A stretch of 64,000 nucleotides of DNA from Conoideocrella luteorostrata (taxonomy: Eukaryota > Ascomycota > Sordariomycetes > Hypocreales > Clavicipitaceae): NCBI GenBank assembly GCA_032433595.1, contig JASWJB010000014.1, positions 62,001 to 126,000 on the forward strand, given 5' to 3'. The first letter of the stretch is position 1, and every line of letters begins with the position of its first letter. The notes below the pieces were generated by a model that saw nothing but the letters and a program-made list of their open reading frames with translations, ran no database searches and had not been told where the DNA came from. Position numbers and translations under genes: made by a program. Below are positions 1 through 12,039 of this stretch, piece after piece.

Positions 1-1758
1 GCTTTGGTAGACGTCCATTTTGGCATACCACCAGAATAGGTCCCGCAAGATATCATAATTCTCTATATCTTTGTCGGTGGTCCACAAGCATTTTTCGTCC
101 AAGAGCTGGCCATCACGCAAACCATAGTCCTCAGCAGCGACCCGATTGCCTGTAATTGTGGTTAAGAGGCCATAGTCAAGGTCTGCAGGGTCTCTTCTCG
201 GCCCAAATGTGGCTGCAGCAGACAGTTGGCCTGTGAAGTGTCTCATGCGTTTCACTGGAAGGCAAATTCGAGACATGTGTCTGAGAGGTATCTGTTTGAA
301 AAGTAGCCTTCCACCCAGAAGATGATTGCACCACTTGGTGTGATCTGACGACCAGACCTCGAAATAGGCCAGTAACAAAGTTGTCGCGACAGTTGTCGGT
401 TTCGTGTTCCGCATTGGCGTGCTCACGTTCCTTGCATTTCGACGAATGGAGCAATGGTAGTGCCGCAAAGCTGCCGTTGCGGGCGTATTTTGGAGCGTAG
501 CAATTTGCAGACTTGCAATCGCCATTATGGCGTGGAAGAGACCTGGATGGTGGAAGGACAGTAATGGAAAAGTATCTAAGCCGCATTAGAATCATGCTAA
601 CTTGTGTCTCAATCGAAGCAGAGCCAGCAAGTAAGGATGGACTTACAACTCCACAAGTTGTTATCTAGAGTAGCATCTCCATCAAAACGGGAACCTGAAG
701 CCAGTAACGCAGGGTCTCTTTCGTACAATGACATGGTAGGGCCAGTGACGTTAATGAAGTGCATGAAAATAGTTTTCATATCATGTCGGCGCAGCTCAGC
801 AGACTGCGCATAGTCCATATACTCCGAAAGGGCATACTCTTGGGCAAACGCGGAAAAGGTCCTAACTGTCGTGCCTCCATGTGGGTAAGGTTTAAGAATA
901 TCTCTATACCCTCGCACAGTAAGGGATTGTGGATCGGGTGGTTCATCATCAGATTCTCCCATGGACATCTCATCGTCCAGGACTACCTGCTGATACTGTG
1001 TCAAGTCGTTCCGCTGAATTGGATAGTGCGGAAACGTGTCATGATTCATAGAGAGGTCAAACTGATCTTTGTTTGCAAGTCGATCCATAGGGGGGTGACC
1101 TGGCAAACCAGTACCATGTGAAGTCCCTATGCGATAGTTCTGATTGAGAGAAGCATCCGATCGTAAAAGAGGATTCGGGATCGGGAAGTAGTCGGGGTTC
1201 GAAGCGATGCCCGATTGAGCATTCTGAAGAGACTGGGCCTGCTGTATGGCAAACGAAATAGGCTGTCTGCGATTTGTATGGAAAGACGCTGGCCTGGGAG
1301 CTATGGGCTGCAGTGAAGCTTGAGCTGCAGCCTGGTTCGAATGTTGTGCCATAGCAGGTCCATTATGCCGAGAACCAGGTGGATATACGGCTGGATCAAA
1401 GTGGCCATGATGCGTTCCTAGGTTTGTTGGATCCTTGAAGACAACACGTTGGGTGTATCCTTCACACGGACGTTTGGACTTGATGCAATTCTTGCATCTT
1501 GGCTTGGTTTCGTCACATTTGATACGCCTTTTTCGACAAGCTGTCAAATGGGTTGAAGAGTTAGTCGAAGGTATTGGTAATATTCTCAAGGCAGTATTTA
1601 GATGACAACTTACTCAGGCAACCCGTCTTGGTTCTCTTTTTCACGGGCGCTTTCCTTCCCTTTCCATCGTCGTCAACCTTGGTGTTCTGCTGTTGAGTTA
1701 CTGCTGAGCCGGACTGTTGTTGTTTGCCGTTGGGCTGCATTATGTCACCATTCGCCAT
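1..1758 (-). CDS. Zn2Cys6 fungal transcription factor, 3' end cut by window edge
   Basis: Predicted nuclear DNA-binding regulator with a Gal4-type binuclear zinc cluster. Three exons are readable: 1758-1614, 1540-647 and 575 to the left edge. Introns 1541-1613 and 576-646 have GTAAGT donors and keep phase. Splicing intron 1 rebuilds the cluster, with cysteines near residues 47, 50, 57, 64, 67 and 74 (C-x2-C-x6-C-x6-C-x2-C-x6-C). A Gln/Pro-rich linker follows. The third exon carries the helical middle-region pattern of fungal regulators (LAYFEVWSSDHTKWCNHLLG), so intron 2 is needed to keep the frame. About 538 residues are visible and the C-terminus is missing. The start was chosen at MANGD because no upstream in-frame ATG exists. 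A pyrimidine-AG just upstream could end a 5' UTR intron. The target genes are unknown. Confidence 0.9.
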
Positions 1759-4700
1759 GACAGACGTCCTGCAAATCGATAACAAAAAGTCGGTAGGGAG
1801 GGCCGATTTTAATGCAGACTATTGCCCTGTATATACTATTACATGTTGCGGGCGTCCGCAGCGCAGTAGATGTTGAGTTCTAAATTCCACCAAGCTCCTA
1901 GGGCAGTCTCGTAAATTGAAATAGAATCGACAAGCCCCGGTGAAGAATAAGGACGCTACTCGCGGGAGAGGTGGGCAGTTCCGGGATGTTGGAGCAAGGA
2001 CAAGAATCGAGGCAATAGGCAGACGGTGATGTAGCTAGGGAAAAGAAAATTGGGAAGATCAAAGGAGCTCCGAGGTAGTAAGAGAGGAAGTTCGAGGAAA
2101 GAGCCGAGGGAAAAGCGTGAAACGTCGACGGTGTAACACGAGGAGAGATGGACAGATGGGCAGAAAGGCGGTAGGTCTTGAGACGGGATAGCTTTGGGAT
2201 GGAACAGGGACAACGAGACCAATTGTTGAAAGTATGGACAGTGTTCGACAAGAAAGAAAAATATGTTGAAGTCTTTAGCAAGCCGAGAAACGCAGACCAC
2301 TCTTTCTTCGGTCACGATCAAGGTCGAAGGGGAAGGTGGGACTCGGCCAGGATTTCCGACAAGCCGCAAAGCTTCTAGCTCTCCGTCCCTGGCGTAATGA
2401 TAGCTTTAAAGCTTGGAAGAAATCTGGCTTCCAATAGCATGTTGAGATCCAGAGCCGACCAACAATGCCTATCGTCCAGGCGGATAAGAAATTGGAGCCA
2501 GAAAACTAGAACAGAGCCAGACGGGTTGTGCAAGACCGGGGTGGGTGGTGGTGTGGGTGTGTGCGAGCCAGAGACGTTTATAACGGAAGTAAGGTTGAGA
2601 ATAAGCGGGCGTCAGTCATTGGAGCTTCGACAGGATACAAGACAACAAAGGACAAAGGACAGAACAAAGGGCAGTCGGCGGTGACAGCACCGATGAGCTG
2701 CGGGAGACAGATCGGTGCAAGATAGAGTAGTTGTGGGAGGAGGACGATGTATGGCTCAAGCAGCCGATGTGGCTGCTAATGTAGGCATGTGTGTGTAAGT
2801 GAGAGGGACGCACCTCCGTGCAATATGGAGGGTCTGGTCAACCGGTACTACGTCTAACAGCCAACGGTGATGTGCAGTAAATTTACCAGCCCCTACCAGC
2901 GGGGCCGAACTCCCTGCCACCGCCCACTGGAGCATCTGAAGTAGCCCACAGTCGGGATTCCGGTGCAGCCAAATGGACAACTGGTGGAACAAGAGTGAAG
3001 ATTGGGGCCCGTCCTACCAGGGGCTACCCAGCAAAATCCATGCAGGTGCCAGCGCGGCTCCAGGCTCGAGCTAGAATATTGGGTGGCCCCCCGCGCCGGT
3101 GAGCCACTGCAAGCCATGTGCCACGGCGAGGCTGTTGTTGGCAGTAGTTGGCAGTAGTTGACTGTTGTTGGCAGCCCTGCCTGTATGCGCTGTGGGTATC
3201 GGTATCAGGTCTGCCGAAAGCTGGGTTGGTAGGCTGGCAGGCTGGCAGGTGGTGGTTGGACAAGACTGTTAGACGGCCACCTTCCATTGGTCCGGCCCAG
3301 TTGACTAACTACCTGACTAGCTAGTCGATTTACTCCGTATTTTGTTGCCTCTCAAACACCCCATGCAAGTGCCGATGGGGTGGTAGGTGGCTGCCTCTGG
3401 TGGCGCTCCCAGCACCTGCTGCACCACACCAGAAACGGGCTGGCACAGGAGCCTTGTGAAGCTGGTTATTCGTTAGTTAGTTACTTGAGGGCACTGGCGG
3501 GCCGTATTCGGCACAGACAGACGGGCACCGCCCTGTGTGATGGACGCAGGAATAATAGGCATAATGTTGTAGATAGTCTGTGCAGAATGAGCCAATAAGG
3601 ATAGATAATACGGTCGGTATTTTGGTAAAATGCTAAAGGGGTGGTCAGGACATTATTGCATCAGGTATGCGCGAATTGCTACGAGATATAATCTGTATAT
3701 GTCTTCCCTCTGTACCCAGGTGCTTGAGACAGAGTGCTTTGGCAGTCTATTACACGGAGTATTAAGCCGGTTTTGCTAAGCTAGTTTGGTCTGTGACGTC
3801 TCAATGATGAAGTTTGATTCATGATGTGGCCGGATCTGCATTTGCGCTGGGTTTCGGTGCTCCTCTGCCCATGGCCGTGTCCGTGTTGACGGCACCACGG
3901 GCTTGGTGTTGGCGAGAGTTTACCTCAATGCTTCATTTCCTTATGCTTCGTTAGTCCACCATCCATGTACTTGTCTAATACGAAGCAAACTGCACTCCGT
4001 ATATTGCGCATGTATTAATTGCAAAATGCATTGTAAGTGTCATAATGCGGAGTGTGATGGATAACGGTCCGCAAGAGAGCTAACATGCGAACCACATCCC
4101 TGTCTTGATCCGTGTCTTGTGCTGCCAAGCTTGCCAGGTCACCACCTCGTGGTGACATTGCAATGCTGTCTCAGGCGCTGCGTGGCGTTTGTCTAGTGCC
4201 GGCACCTTTGGGGTACGTTTATTCCCTGTTCACGTTTTCCCCTGCAGACCGTACCGGAGTATAGGCTCTCATGGGCGCCGGAAGTTCCAGGGAGCTTATT
4301 ACGGAAGCTGCTAAGAGAAGAGATAGAAGGTGGATGATAACGCCAGAGCCAAGTAATAGAAAATACAAGCATGGGGAGCTTGTGTCCATTGAATTCAATG
4401 AAATAAATTCGACGTACGGGGTAATTGAACGAGATCGAGAGGCCGTCAGATTGAGACCTCTGTTCGGGAACTGCCGTGCCGCCGACACTCATCCCCCAAA
4501 ACTTGTCCACGAACAGGGTGCTATCGAACCAAAATCGCCCTGTTATCGTCGCAAGCATATTAGCCCCGTTCGTGGGCGCCACCATCACAAAGCGAACGGC
4601 GTGAATTGAGTGGCTCGGCATGGCCGGCAACTTGCCATGATGTGGCTTGAAGAACGCTTGACCATGGCTTGGCAAGGCGAATTTGTTGCTTGTTGGTTGG

Positions 4701-7700
4701 AGTGTGTAATAGTTAGTACACGCCATACATGGAAGTACCGGAGGCAAGCATACTTGATTTAAAAAGAGTGCTGTGCGGAGCATTCGCGTGCGAAATTCTG
4801 TATCTGTCGTGCGGCGAAAACGACCGTTCGCTTTAGAACCCCGACCATATTCTATTGTCATGAGCATGACAACCTTGATAACCAGACGCCATTTCCCTTT
4901 GGGGGCCGGGCAGAGTGTCGTACTGTGGTTCAATATTGCAGAGGGGGTCTGGGCTGGTAATAGAAGGTGTTATGCACCCGAACCTGCATCTCCACAAACC
5001 ACATGTGTAGTGCACACAATGAGGCTCTCTTTTGTTGACTGATGTCAACGGTCTGTTGGTCTCGTTCTAGCTCAAGAGTGCAGGTGTGGATGGCGTTGGC
5101 CCCACCGTTGTCGACAACAGAGGCCTAGAACACAAGTAGAAGGACCTAATCTGCCAAGTTCCTTCCCTTCTTAGGCTAAGCTTCCTTTTAGGCAATGATG
5201 CCTCACCCTTTCTTCTAACTACTCCATAGTTACTACTCCGTACAATTGGGACGAAACTCCCAATACCCCTCGTGCTCGTGCAATTGCAATGACTCGAATT
5301 CTGTCAGGCGGTCTCTGTGCCAAATGGAGCTTACCGATGCCAATTTTGCATGAAACTGAGTCCCGCATTCATGTCTAATGCTTGAGATTCGAAGTGTATC
5401 TGAGCATGTTTGTAGGATTCCGCCCCATACAACTTGCTCTTCACACTGTCAAGTTCTCCGAGATGAAGCGGAATCACAATGGCGTCTTCATGACAGGAAA
5501 GACACCGGTCTCGTTCATTTGCACTCTTGGAGTACCAGCCAGGCTGTCTCACCTGGGTATGGTGTGCGTGAATCTACGCTGTGTTACGAGGACGCCTGAG
5601 ACACGCGCCATATGCCCATGAGCCCATACTGCACCATGGTCGACGTTGCTAACTGGATAGAACTTTCTTCAATTCAATGTTGATCAGAGACACTGGAGTT
5701 CGTTCAATACGGGATTTACAAGGCGACGTGAAAACAGCCGTAAACAGCTCTGCCGAGCGGAGATGGAGCATCGGGGCAAATATACAGCATATGTTCTTGC
5801 TGTTAGTTTTCCCATTCCTGTGGCGTCATTCAAGTAGGATCGTAACCTAAAACATTACCATCTAACTACTTTCCATATCTTCTCATACGAAATTTACTCC
5901 TGCAACAGTAAAGAGTAGTTTCTATTTCTCATATCACTCGCCGGCATCTAATGTGTACAGCACTTGCGATTGCGCTATGACTGACATAAAGATACCAAAC
6001 TATGTAGTTCCGCGTCACTTCTTTGGACGCCTCACCCGAACCGTGGGATATTTCGGTCGACCGTATGCTCCATGCGACACTCCTTACAACAACCCCTACA
6101 ACTAGACCTTGCTCCACTTAGCTATTCATTTTCGAAACTACTTTCTTTCCCTGACTCACATAAGACATTTTGTTATCTACGACCCTGTCAAGTCAATGTT
6201 TCAATTTTAGCTCTTCAACAAGCATGCAAGTCGTGACAATATATCAACTTAGTTGTCTTCGTCCTTCCCTTTTGCGAGGTCGATGGATTCAAACGACGAC
6301 CTCAAGACTAGACGGCACATGGTCCAAGAATATTCGGCAAAATATTACTCTCGAGAAGACAAGGCGGCTGAAGAAAGCACCAAGGTGCTCTGTGCATAAT
6401 ATGCAACCACTTCGGCAAGCCCTCAAAGAGCCAAAAATCCAAGAATTAGGTTCTCAAAGCATATCGCGACCCGGCCCTTATGCGGAATCATACATCCCAG
6501 CTCCAAGCCGAAGCTTTTGCCTCCTCCATGCGAGACTCAGTCAAAGCTATGTCATAGTCAAATCCTTCCCTACACTCAAAAAGGTATTCGGTGTTGCACC
6601 GCATATTAGCTTCCGCAAAACTTTGCACAGAACAAGGTCTGCCATTTGTTGTTGCTGTAGAATCGATACCGCGTGTCACAGCCGGAGTATTGCGTCCTCT
6701 TAACCGCCATCTGCCTCCAGACACATGTATGACAGATGTTACCTGAAGGTCACTGGTGCCTTGGCCATCTGGCGTCAGTAGTGCTACCACCCATCAGTCT
6801 GGTCTGTGTGAACCTAAACAGATTGACTGGCTAGGCATTCTTACGCGATCTTCGCAGCGAGTAGCCTTGGATCCGAAGCTCACCACCAACGGGAACAGGT
6901 GCGGGTGTGGCCCGGGTCGCTGGGTCCAGCTCCAGCCGGCGAAGTGCAATGCCCTTACCTGTCTTTTGGGATATCATGGGTCTCCTTTTTTCTCTTTGTC
7001 ATTTATTGGCCACACATCGTATCATGCCTGCTTGAATAAAGTGCCTCATAAGACTTGCGTATGCAAGTATCCGGCCTCTCCCACTTCTCATGCCATCATG
7101 GAGGGGGCGCTCACTTGGCGTCTCAGTTGGCGAGAAAATAAATCGAAAAAGAATATCGATTGGTACATCAGGCCAGTACAGCTGAAAAAAAAAGGGGGGG
7201 AGGGGGCTCTGCGAGTGCAGCGGGAGCTGTCCCATGCCAGGTCTCTCTGTACCGCCAGATCCATCCAGCTGTGAAACCTCACAAATTCCAGAGTTCTGGT
7301 TCGCAATGCCGTATACCAAACAAGCTGGGGCTGGATGAAGGTGCACAAGTGTGTTCCTCTGTGTAACGGGTACACTGAGATGCGGTGCCAATACCAGCGA
7401 CGTGCGCGCCTGAAGTCGATCCGTAACCAGTTAGGACGGGGATTTACCAAATGTCCTTTATTGCGAGCCAGGCTTCTCAGATGTCAACGGTCATACTTGG
7501 GACCATGATTTTCCATTTCGTCCTACTCAACCCTTATGGTTTTAACAAGTCGAATGCTTCCCCCACCCCGCGATGGTTGACCCTTTACGAGGAGCGGTGT
7601 CATTCGTTCCATGGCATTTTTAAAATGTAGTCGTAGTTTGGCGCATAGCTAATGCGCCGATAAGGCGGTGGTGCACGGACCACATTGGCCGATAAGACCC

Positions 7701-7866
7701 CAAAGACCCAAAAAAAAATGTAAAAAAGAAACATTCGAAAATACCCACGTCCAGTCTATTGGACATTACTTATTACCAAAAAATAAAATATATCAGCCAA
7801 TCCCTTCAATTTTTGTTTTGAAATTTCAGCGCTTCAAACCAGTACATACGGCGTGATAATTTCAGC
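1759..7866. other. Long gene-poor interval upstream of the regulator
   Basis: About 6 kb with no gene I can support. Open frames are short, overlap on both strands and show no domain. It holds low-complexity stretches: purine-rich DNA around 1990-2300, a TTGGCAGTAG tandem near 3137, AGGCTGGC copies near 3231 and a GGGGGGG run near 7193. Two copies of the TACGGAGTA motif lie at 3331 and 5234, with partial copies near 3754 and 3994. A stretch at 6450-6740 reads as a possible coding fragment with stops, but I cannot assign it. A long 5' leader or regulatory region for the left-edge regulator is possible. Confidence 0.5.
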
Positions 7867-9456
7867 ATGTTTGCCGTCCCAGGCTGGTCCGTCTCTGCGG
7901 AGACCCTGAAGCCCGAGACAGCTTCTTCGGGTGCCAACAGCGGCGCTCCCTCCGCATCAAAGTCCAGGAAGCGCAAGAGAAACGCTGGCTCGGGCCAAGA
8001 TTCGCAGATCGTTACGGCCTCCAATTTTGCCGACTTGTACGAGAGCGTAGTGGAGGGGAAGAGCAAACCGAAGGATATCGTAAAAAAAGATGTCCCTGAG
8101 CAGAAACGTGTAAAGAAGGACTCTGTGGGTGCTGCCAGTGAGAAAACAAAGTCGAAACAGCTGCCCAAGCATGTCCAGGATACCCAGGACAAGAGTCCTG
8201 AGAAACGCGGAAAGAAGGACAGGAAGAGAAACAGTAACAGCAAGGGACCAAGCCGCCTTCAGGATGACACTCAAGCTGCCGAAACTTCGAGCACGTTCAA
8301 AGACAGCAAGGCATCTCCAAAGACTTCGAAATCGGATAACGCAGCATCCAAGCACGAACAGGCAAAGACAAAGGCCGAGGCTCAATCATCATTACCACCA
8401 GCCACCACAAAATTGACACCTCTTCAAGCCTCCATGAGAGAAAAGCTCATCTCCGCGCGGTTCCGCCACCTCAACGAAACGCTCTACACCAGACCCTCCG
8501 ATGAAGCGTTCGGCCTCTTCCAAGACTCACCCGAAATGTTTAGCGAATACCACGAAGGATTCCGCAGACAAGTCAAAGTCTGGCCCGAGAACCCCGTCGA
8601 CAGCTTCCTATCGGACATTCGCAGCCGTGCCAAAGCCCGTCCTCCCATGAAGGGCAGACCAGGACCACCACCCTCGCAGCGCTCCAAGTTGGCTCTTCCC
8701 CGTACCGTGGGAACTTGTACCATCGCCGATCTTGGCTGTGGCGATGCCCGTCTGGCAGAGTCCCTCCAAAAGGAGAAATCTAAACTTCGCCTCGATGTCA
8801 AGAGTTTTGATCTCCAGAGCCCTAGCGTTTTGGTCACGAAGGCAGACATAGCGAAGCTGCCACTGGAAGACGGATCCGTCAACGTTGCTATTTTCTGTCT
8901 CGCCCTCATGGGAACCAATTGGATTGACTTTGTCGAGGAAGCATACCGTATCCTCCACTGGAAGGGAGAGCTTTGGATTGCCGAGATCAAATCACGTTTC
9001 GGGCCCATTCGCAAAAACGCCGTTGTAGAGCATAGTGTAGGGAACCGGAAGAAGAACAACACCGCAGTGAGCAAAAAGGTCAAGGCGGAGCGACAAGCAG
9101 AAGCCGATGCAGCTTACGGGGCGGACTTGGCAGTCGAAGTTGATGGGTTGGATGATCGACGTCGCGAAACAGATGTCACGGCATTTATTGAAGCTCTTAA
9201 CAAAAGAGGGTTTGTATTGCAAGGAGAGAGGGGAGACGCGGTAGATTTATCCAATAAGATGTTCGTCAAGATGCACTTCATCAAAGGTGCTTCTCCAACC
9301 AAGGGGAAAGGGGTTAAGGCCGAGGATACAAACAGGACAGGGATTCAAAAGAAGACGAGGGGTTTTGCTCCAAAGTGGGATGATGATGAGGGTGACGATG
9401 ATAAAGGTGACAATGAGGCTTCTATTTTGAAACCATGCGTGTACAAGCTCCGGTAG
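7867..9456 (+). CDS. RRP8: Ribosomal RNA-processing protein 8 (25S rRNA m1A methyltransferase)
   Basis: Single-exon gene of 529 residues. RRP8 is a nucleolar SAM-dependent enzyme that methylates an adenine N1 in 25S rRNA and acts in early pre-rRNA cleavage. The first ~185 residues are Lys/Ser-rich and low complexity, as expected for a nucleolar targeting tail. The conserved lead-in (MREKLISARFRHLNE) begins at about residue 190. SAM motif I, ADLGCGDARLA, lies near residue 289. The family signature FCLALMGTNWIDFVEEAYRI and the following IAEIKSRF are intact. A C-terminal acidic/basic tail (about 475-529) is common in fungal orthologues. The start MFAVPGWSVS is the conserved fungal N-terminus. 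An A-rich tract lies upstream. It converges with DDI1, leaving 265 bp between the stops. Confidence 0.97.
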   Translation: MFAVPGWSVSAETLKPETASSGANSGAPSASKSRKRKRNAGSGQDSQIVTASNFADLYESVVEGKSKPKDIVKKDVPEQKRVKKDSVGAASEKTKSKQLPKHVQDTQDKSPEKRGKKDRKRNSNSKGPSRLQDDTQAAETSSTFKDSKASPKTSKSDNAASKHEQAKTKAEAQSSLPPATTKLTPLQASMREKLISARFRHLNETLYTRPSDEAFGLFQDSPEMFSEYHEGFRRQVKVWPENPVDSFLSDIRSRAKARPPMKGRPGPPPSQRSKLALPRTVGTCTIADLGCGDARLAESLQKEKSKLRLDVKSFDLQSPSVLVTKADIAKLPLEDGSVNVAIFCLALMGTNWIDFVEEAYRILHWKGELWIAEIKSRFGPIRKNAVVEHSVGNRKKNNTAVSKKVKAERQAEADAAYGADLAVEVDGLDDRRRETDVTAFIEALNKRGFVLQGERGDAVDLSNKMFVKMHFIKGASPTKGKGVKAEDTNRTGIQKKTRGFAPKWDDDEGDDDKGDNEASILKPCVYKLR

Positions 9457-9721
9457 AGGATCGACTTATCGATAATAACCTACAATAGTCAAGCTTCATA
9501 TCATCAGATCATCAGATCATGAGGCAAAGCGGCATGGGCAACATCAATGTATTTCATCGTGTCTAGATGGTCACGGTTTCACTGTTTAGCATGCATCCTG
9601 AAAGCTATTCACGTCTAAGGGTTTGTAGAACCAAACACGCCACTTGTCCCCATTTATTTCCTCGTAGTAGCAATTGTTGCATGTGCGTGCCCCGTTCAAA
9701 AATGCCCATGCTCAAATCAGT

Positions 9722-11238
9722 TTAAAAGAAAATCAAACCAGCTGCTACCTCTACGTTGTCCTCCGCCGCTTGCAGAGCCTGGACAGCTTGTTCCCTCGTT
9801 GCCCCCATAGAGATCAGGCTCTCAACGTGAGCAGGAGTGACTCGTTGCGACGCCACGGAACCGGTGGTAGGAGCAGCCGCGGTTGCAGGAGCTGGGGCTG
9901 GGGCAGCGGGATTGCTTGCTGGGGGTTGTGAGGGCTCTGGTTGTGCTGATGATGACGCCTGCACAGATAACGGCGCGTCTTGCGGAGGCAGAACAGCGCC
10001 AGTTTCTTGACCAATGGTGGTGCCATCAGGACCAGGAATTGTGGCTTCTTGCTCCACGGGCTCTTCATCTTTAGGAATATCGGCTTCTCCCAGAAATGGG
10101 ACTTCCTCACCTTGGATGATGAGCCGGTCTCGGGATAGATCAATGGTGGCTTGGTATCGCTTTAACATATCCAAACCGAGAAGCAGGTGTGTGGTCTTGC
10201 CCTCCATGACTGTGAAACTGCATGGCAAGAAGAGATCGCCAACTCTGATTTGTGCCGAGTGAACACGACCAAGAATCTTGGCGGTACCGACACCACGAGC
10301 TACTCCAGCAAACCTGGTATCGACGAGTCGCATGATGCCGCACGCTTCAGCGTATGCAGGAGACATGATGGTTGCTTGAGCTCCAGAATCTACCAGAGCT
10401 TTTACTTTGTGTCCATTTACTTCGACATTAATGTACAACAGGTGCACACGCCCAAAAACTGGCAATTTGCATCAGTAATTGTACTACCCAGCCGTGGCAA
10501 CGGAGCTCGATAAGTTGTCCCTTACTTACCTTCAGGATTGTGTTCCATAGCACTTTGTAAGTTTTCCATGACTCTTTCCTGGCGAATCATATCCTCGATC
10601 TTCCTTTGATTCTCGATATTGAAAGGATCTTGATTAAGTGTCTCAAGCTCCCGCTGCCTCTCCACTCGCTCCTGTCGGTCTCTGTCCTGGCTGCTCTGCA
10701 AGATCTGGGAGAACCGTACGGGGTCCTCCACAACCGCGGCTAGCTCTGGATGTTGCCGCTGCAGCTGTTCTCTCACCGCCGGATTGCCCAGAATTTGTAA
10801 CCGAATGAGTTCAGGGTCGTTTCCACTGCGAGATTGCTGTCGCGGTTGCTGTGGCCGTGGCGGCTGAGCTGGGGCAGAAGCGGATGCGGACGTCGATGGT
10901 TCTGTAATACCGGTATCGTCTCTGAGGTGCCGTACGTGCACAGCCAGCATACCACCGTCTGGAATCTCTAGCTGCTCCATCGTCTTGCTCTCATCCGTGA
11001 GAAGGCGGCCATTGTGATAGATATGTAACGAAATAGCGGGGATGTTGGTATCGGCATGCACGGATTCGCGCAGGGTCTCGAGGGTCATGTCGGGGAAAAT
11101 TTCCAGGTTCAACAAGGTGTCCTGGGCCCCGGCTTGGGGATTGAATATATTGAGCGTGATCTGCCTGCATGTTTGGCGCGGTCAGTTTGCCAGAGTTTCC
11201 CCCACCTTGAAGCATATCATGGGCCAGGCAGCTTACAT
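9722..11238 (-). CDS. DDI1: DDI1: UBL-retroviral-like protease-UBA shuttle protein
   Basis: Proteasome shuttle and ubiquitin-directed aspartyl protease, cytosolic/nuclear. Exons are 11238-11237, 11164-10530 and 10458-9722; introns 11165-11236 and 10459-10529 have GTAAG donors. The product is 457 residues. It has an N-terminal ubiquitin-like domain (about 1-80, including LNLEIFPDMTLETLRES), a Gln/Arg-rich middle, and a retropepsin-like fold with catalytic ALVDSGAQATIMS near residue 237 and a later LLGLDMLKR. A Pro/Ala-rich linker leads to a C-terminal UBA (VESLISMGATREQAVQALQA). The start is unusual: the first exon gives only AT of the ATG and the next supplies G, giving MQITLNIFNPQAG, which matches the family N-terminus. 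The unspliced ATG near the acceptor is out of frame. Confidence 0.95.
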
Positions 11239-12039
11239 AGCTATTGAACTTTGTCGAGTGAGGGGCGAGACAAAGAAAATGGTAGATTATAGAAAAAAAA
11301 GGTTGAATACTATGTGCGGGCACGTGACAGCTAAACTCTGAGATGAAGGAGCGAAAAGTTGTTGGACAGAAGGAAGATGTTTGGAACAAGCACATGCACA
11401 GACAGGTGCGATTTGCGAGGTTTAGGTAACAACCACGGATTAACTCAAATAGCTAACTAACGTCGGCCCCCCGGAGTCGGACATAAATTTCCCCTCTTTC
11501 AACACTATAGCGCCTGTATTTTAACTGTGATTTCTCGCGTAATTTAAATACTATTAGTATAATTATTATATTATTAGATTTAAAATACTTAATTACACAG
11601 AAGATAACCTAAAAAAATAGTATTTATAGTTATAAGTAATATTTTTGTTAAGAAAGCTATAATCACGTAAGGCGCTCTGGCATAGGGTAGTGCGCTGTAG
11701 CCCAGAGTGGTGCGCTGTGGCGTGCACTGTGGCACAGGCCTTATAAGCAAATGTAAGGTGCAGTACAAGCACCTGAATAAGAAGACATTCCTTGCTCCAA
11801 TAGATGCCAACACAACGAAGGCCAACATCTTCCATATAAGAAATGAGGTTCACGACGTGGAATGTAAATATGACTTCTTAGGGGGATATCTTGCTAACAG
11901 TGTGGTAGGTTCTACCAAGAAAAACAGCATGGTAGTTAGAAGGATGCCATTAAATAGCAATACTGCGATAAGGGCATAATTATGACATTTCTGCTGTGGA
12001 TCTATGAAACCTATATTTAGCCTAAGCAGAAGGTATCAA
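11239..12039. other. AT-rich spacer at the border of the decayed region
   Basis: The DDI1 5' flank gives way near 11,500 to strongly AT-rich DNA (11,515-11,660, built from TATTA-like words). Such tracts are typical of repeat-associated or RIP-affected DNA in ascomycetes. A 90-residue open stretch at 11,707-11,979 has no recognisable domain and may be the eroded start of the recombinase relic that follows. No intact gene is seen. Confidence 0.5.

Noticed and set aside
4193..4933. 246-residue minus-strand open frame in the left intergenic region
   Set aside because: No domain, odd composition, and overlapped by open frames on both strands; looks like chance.
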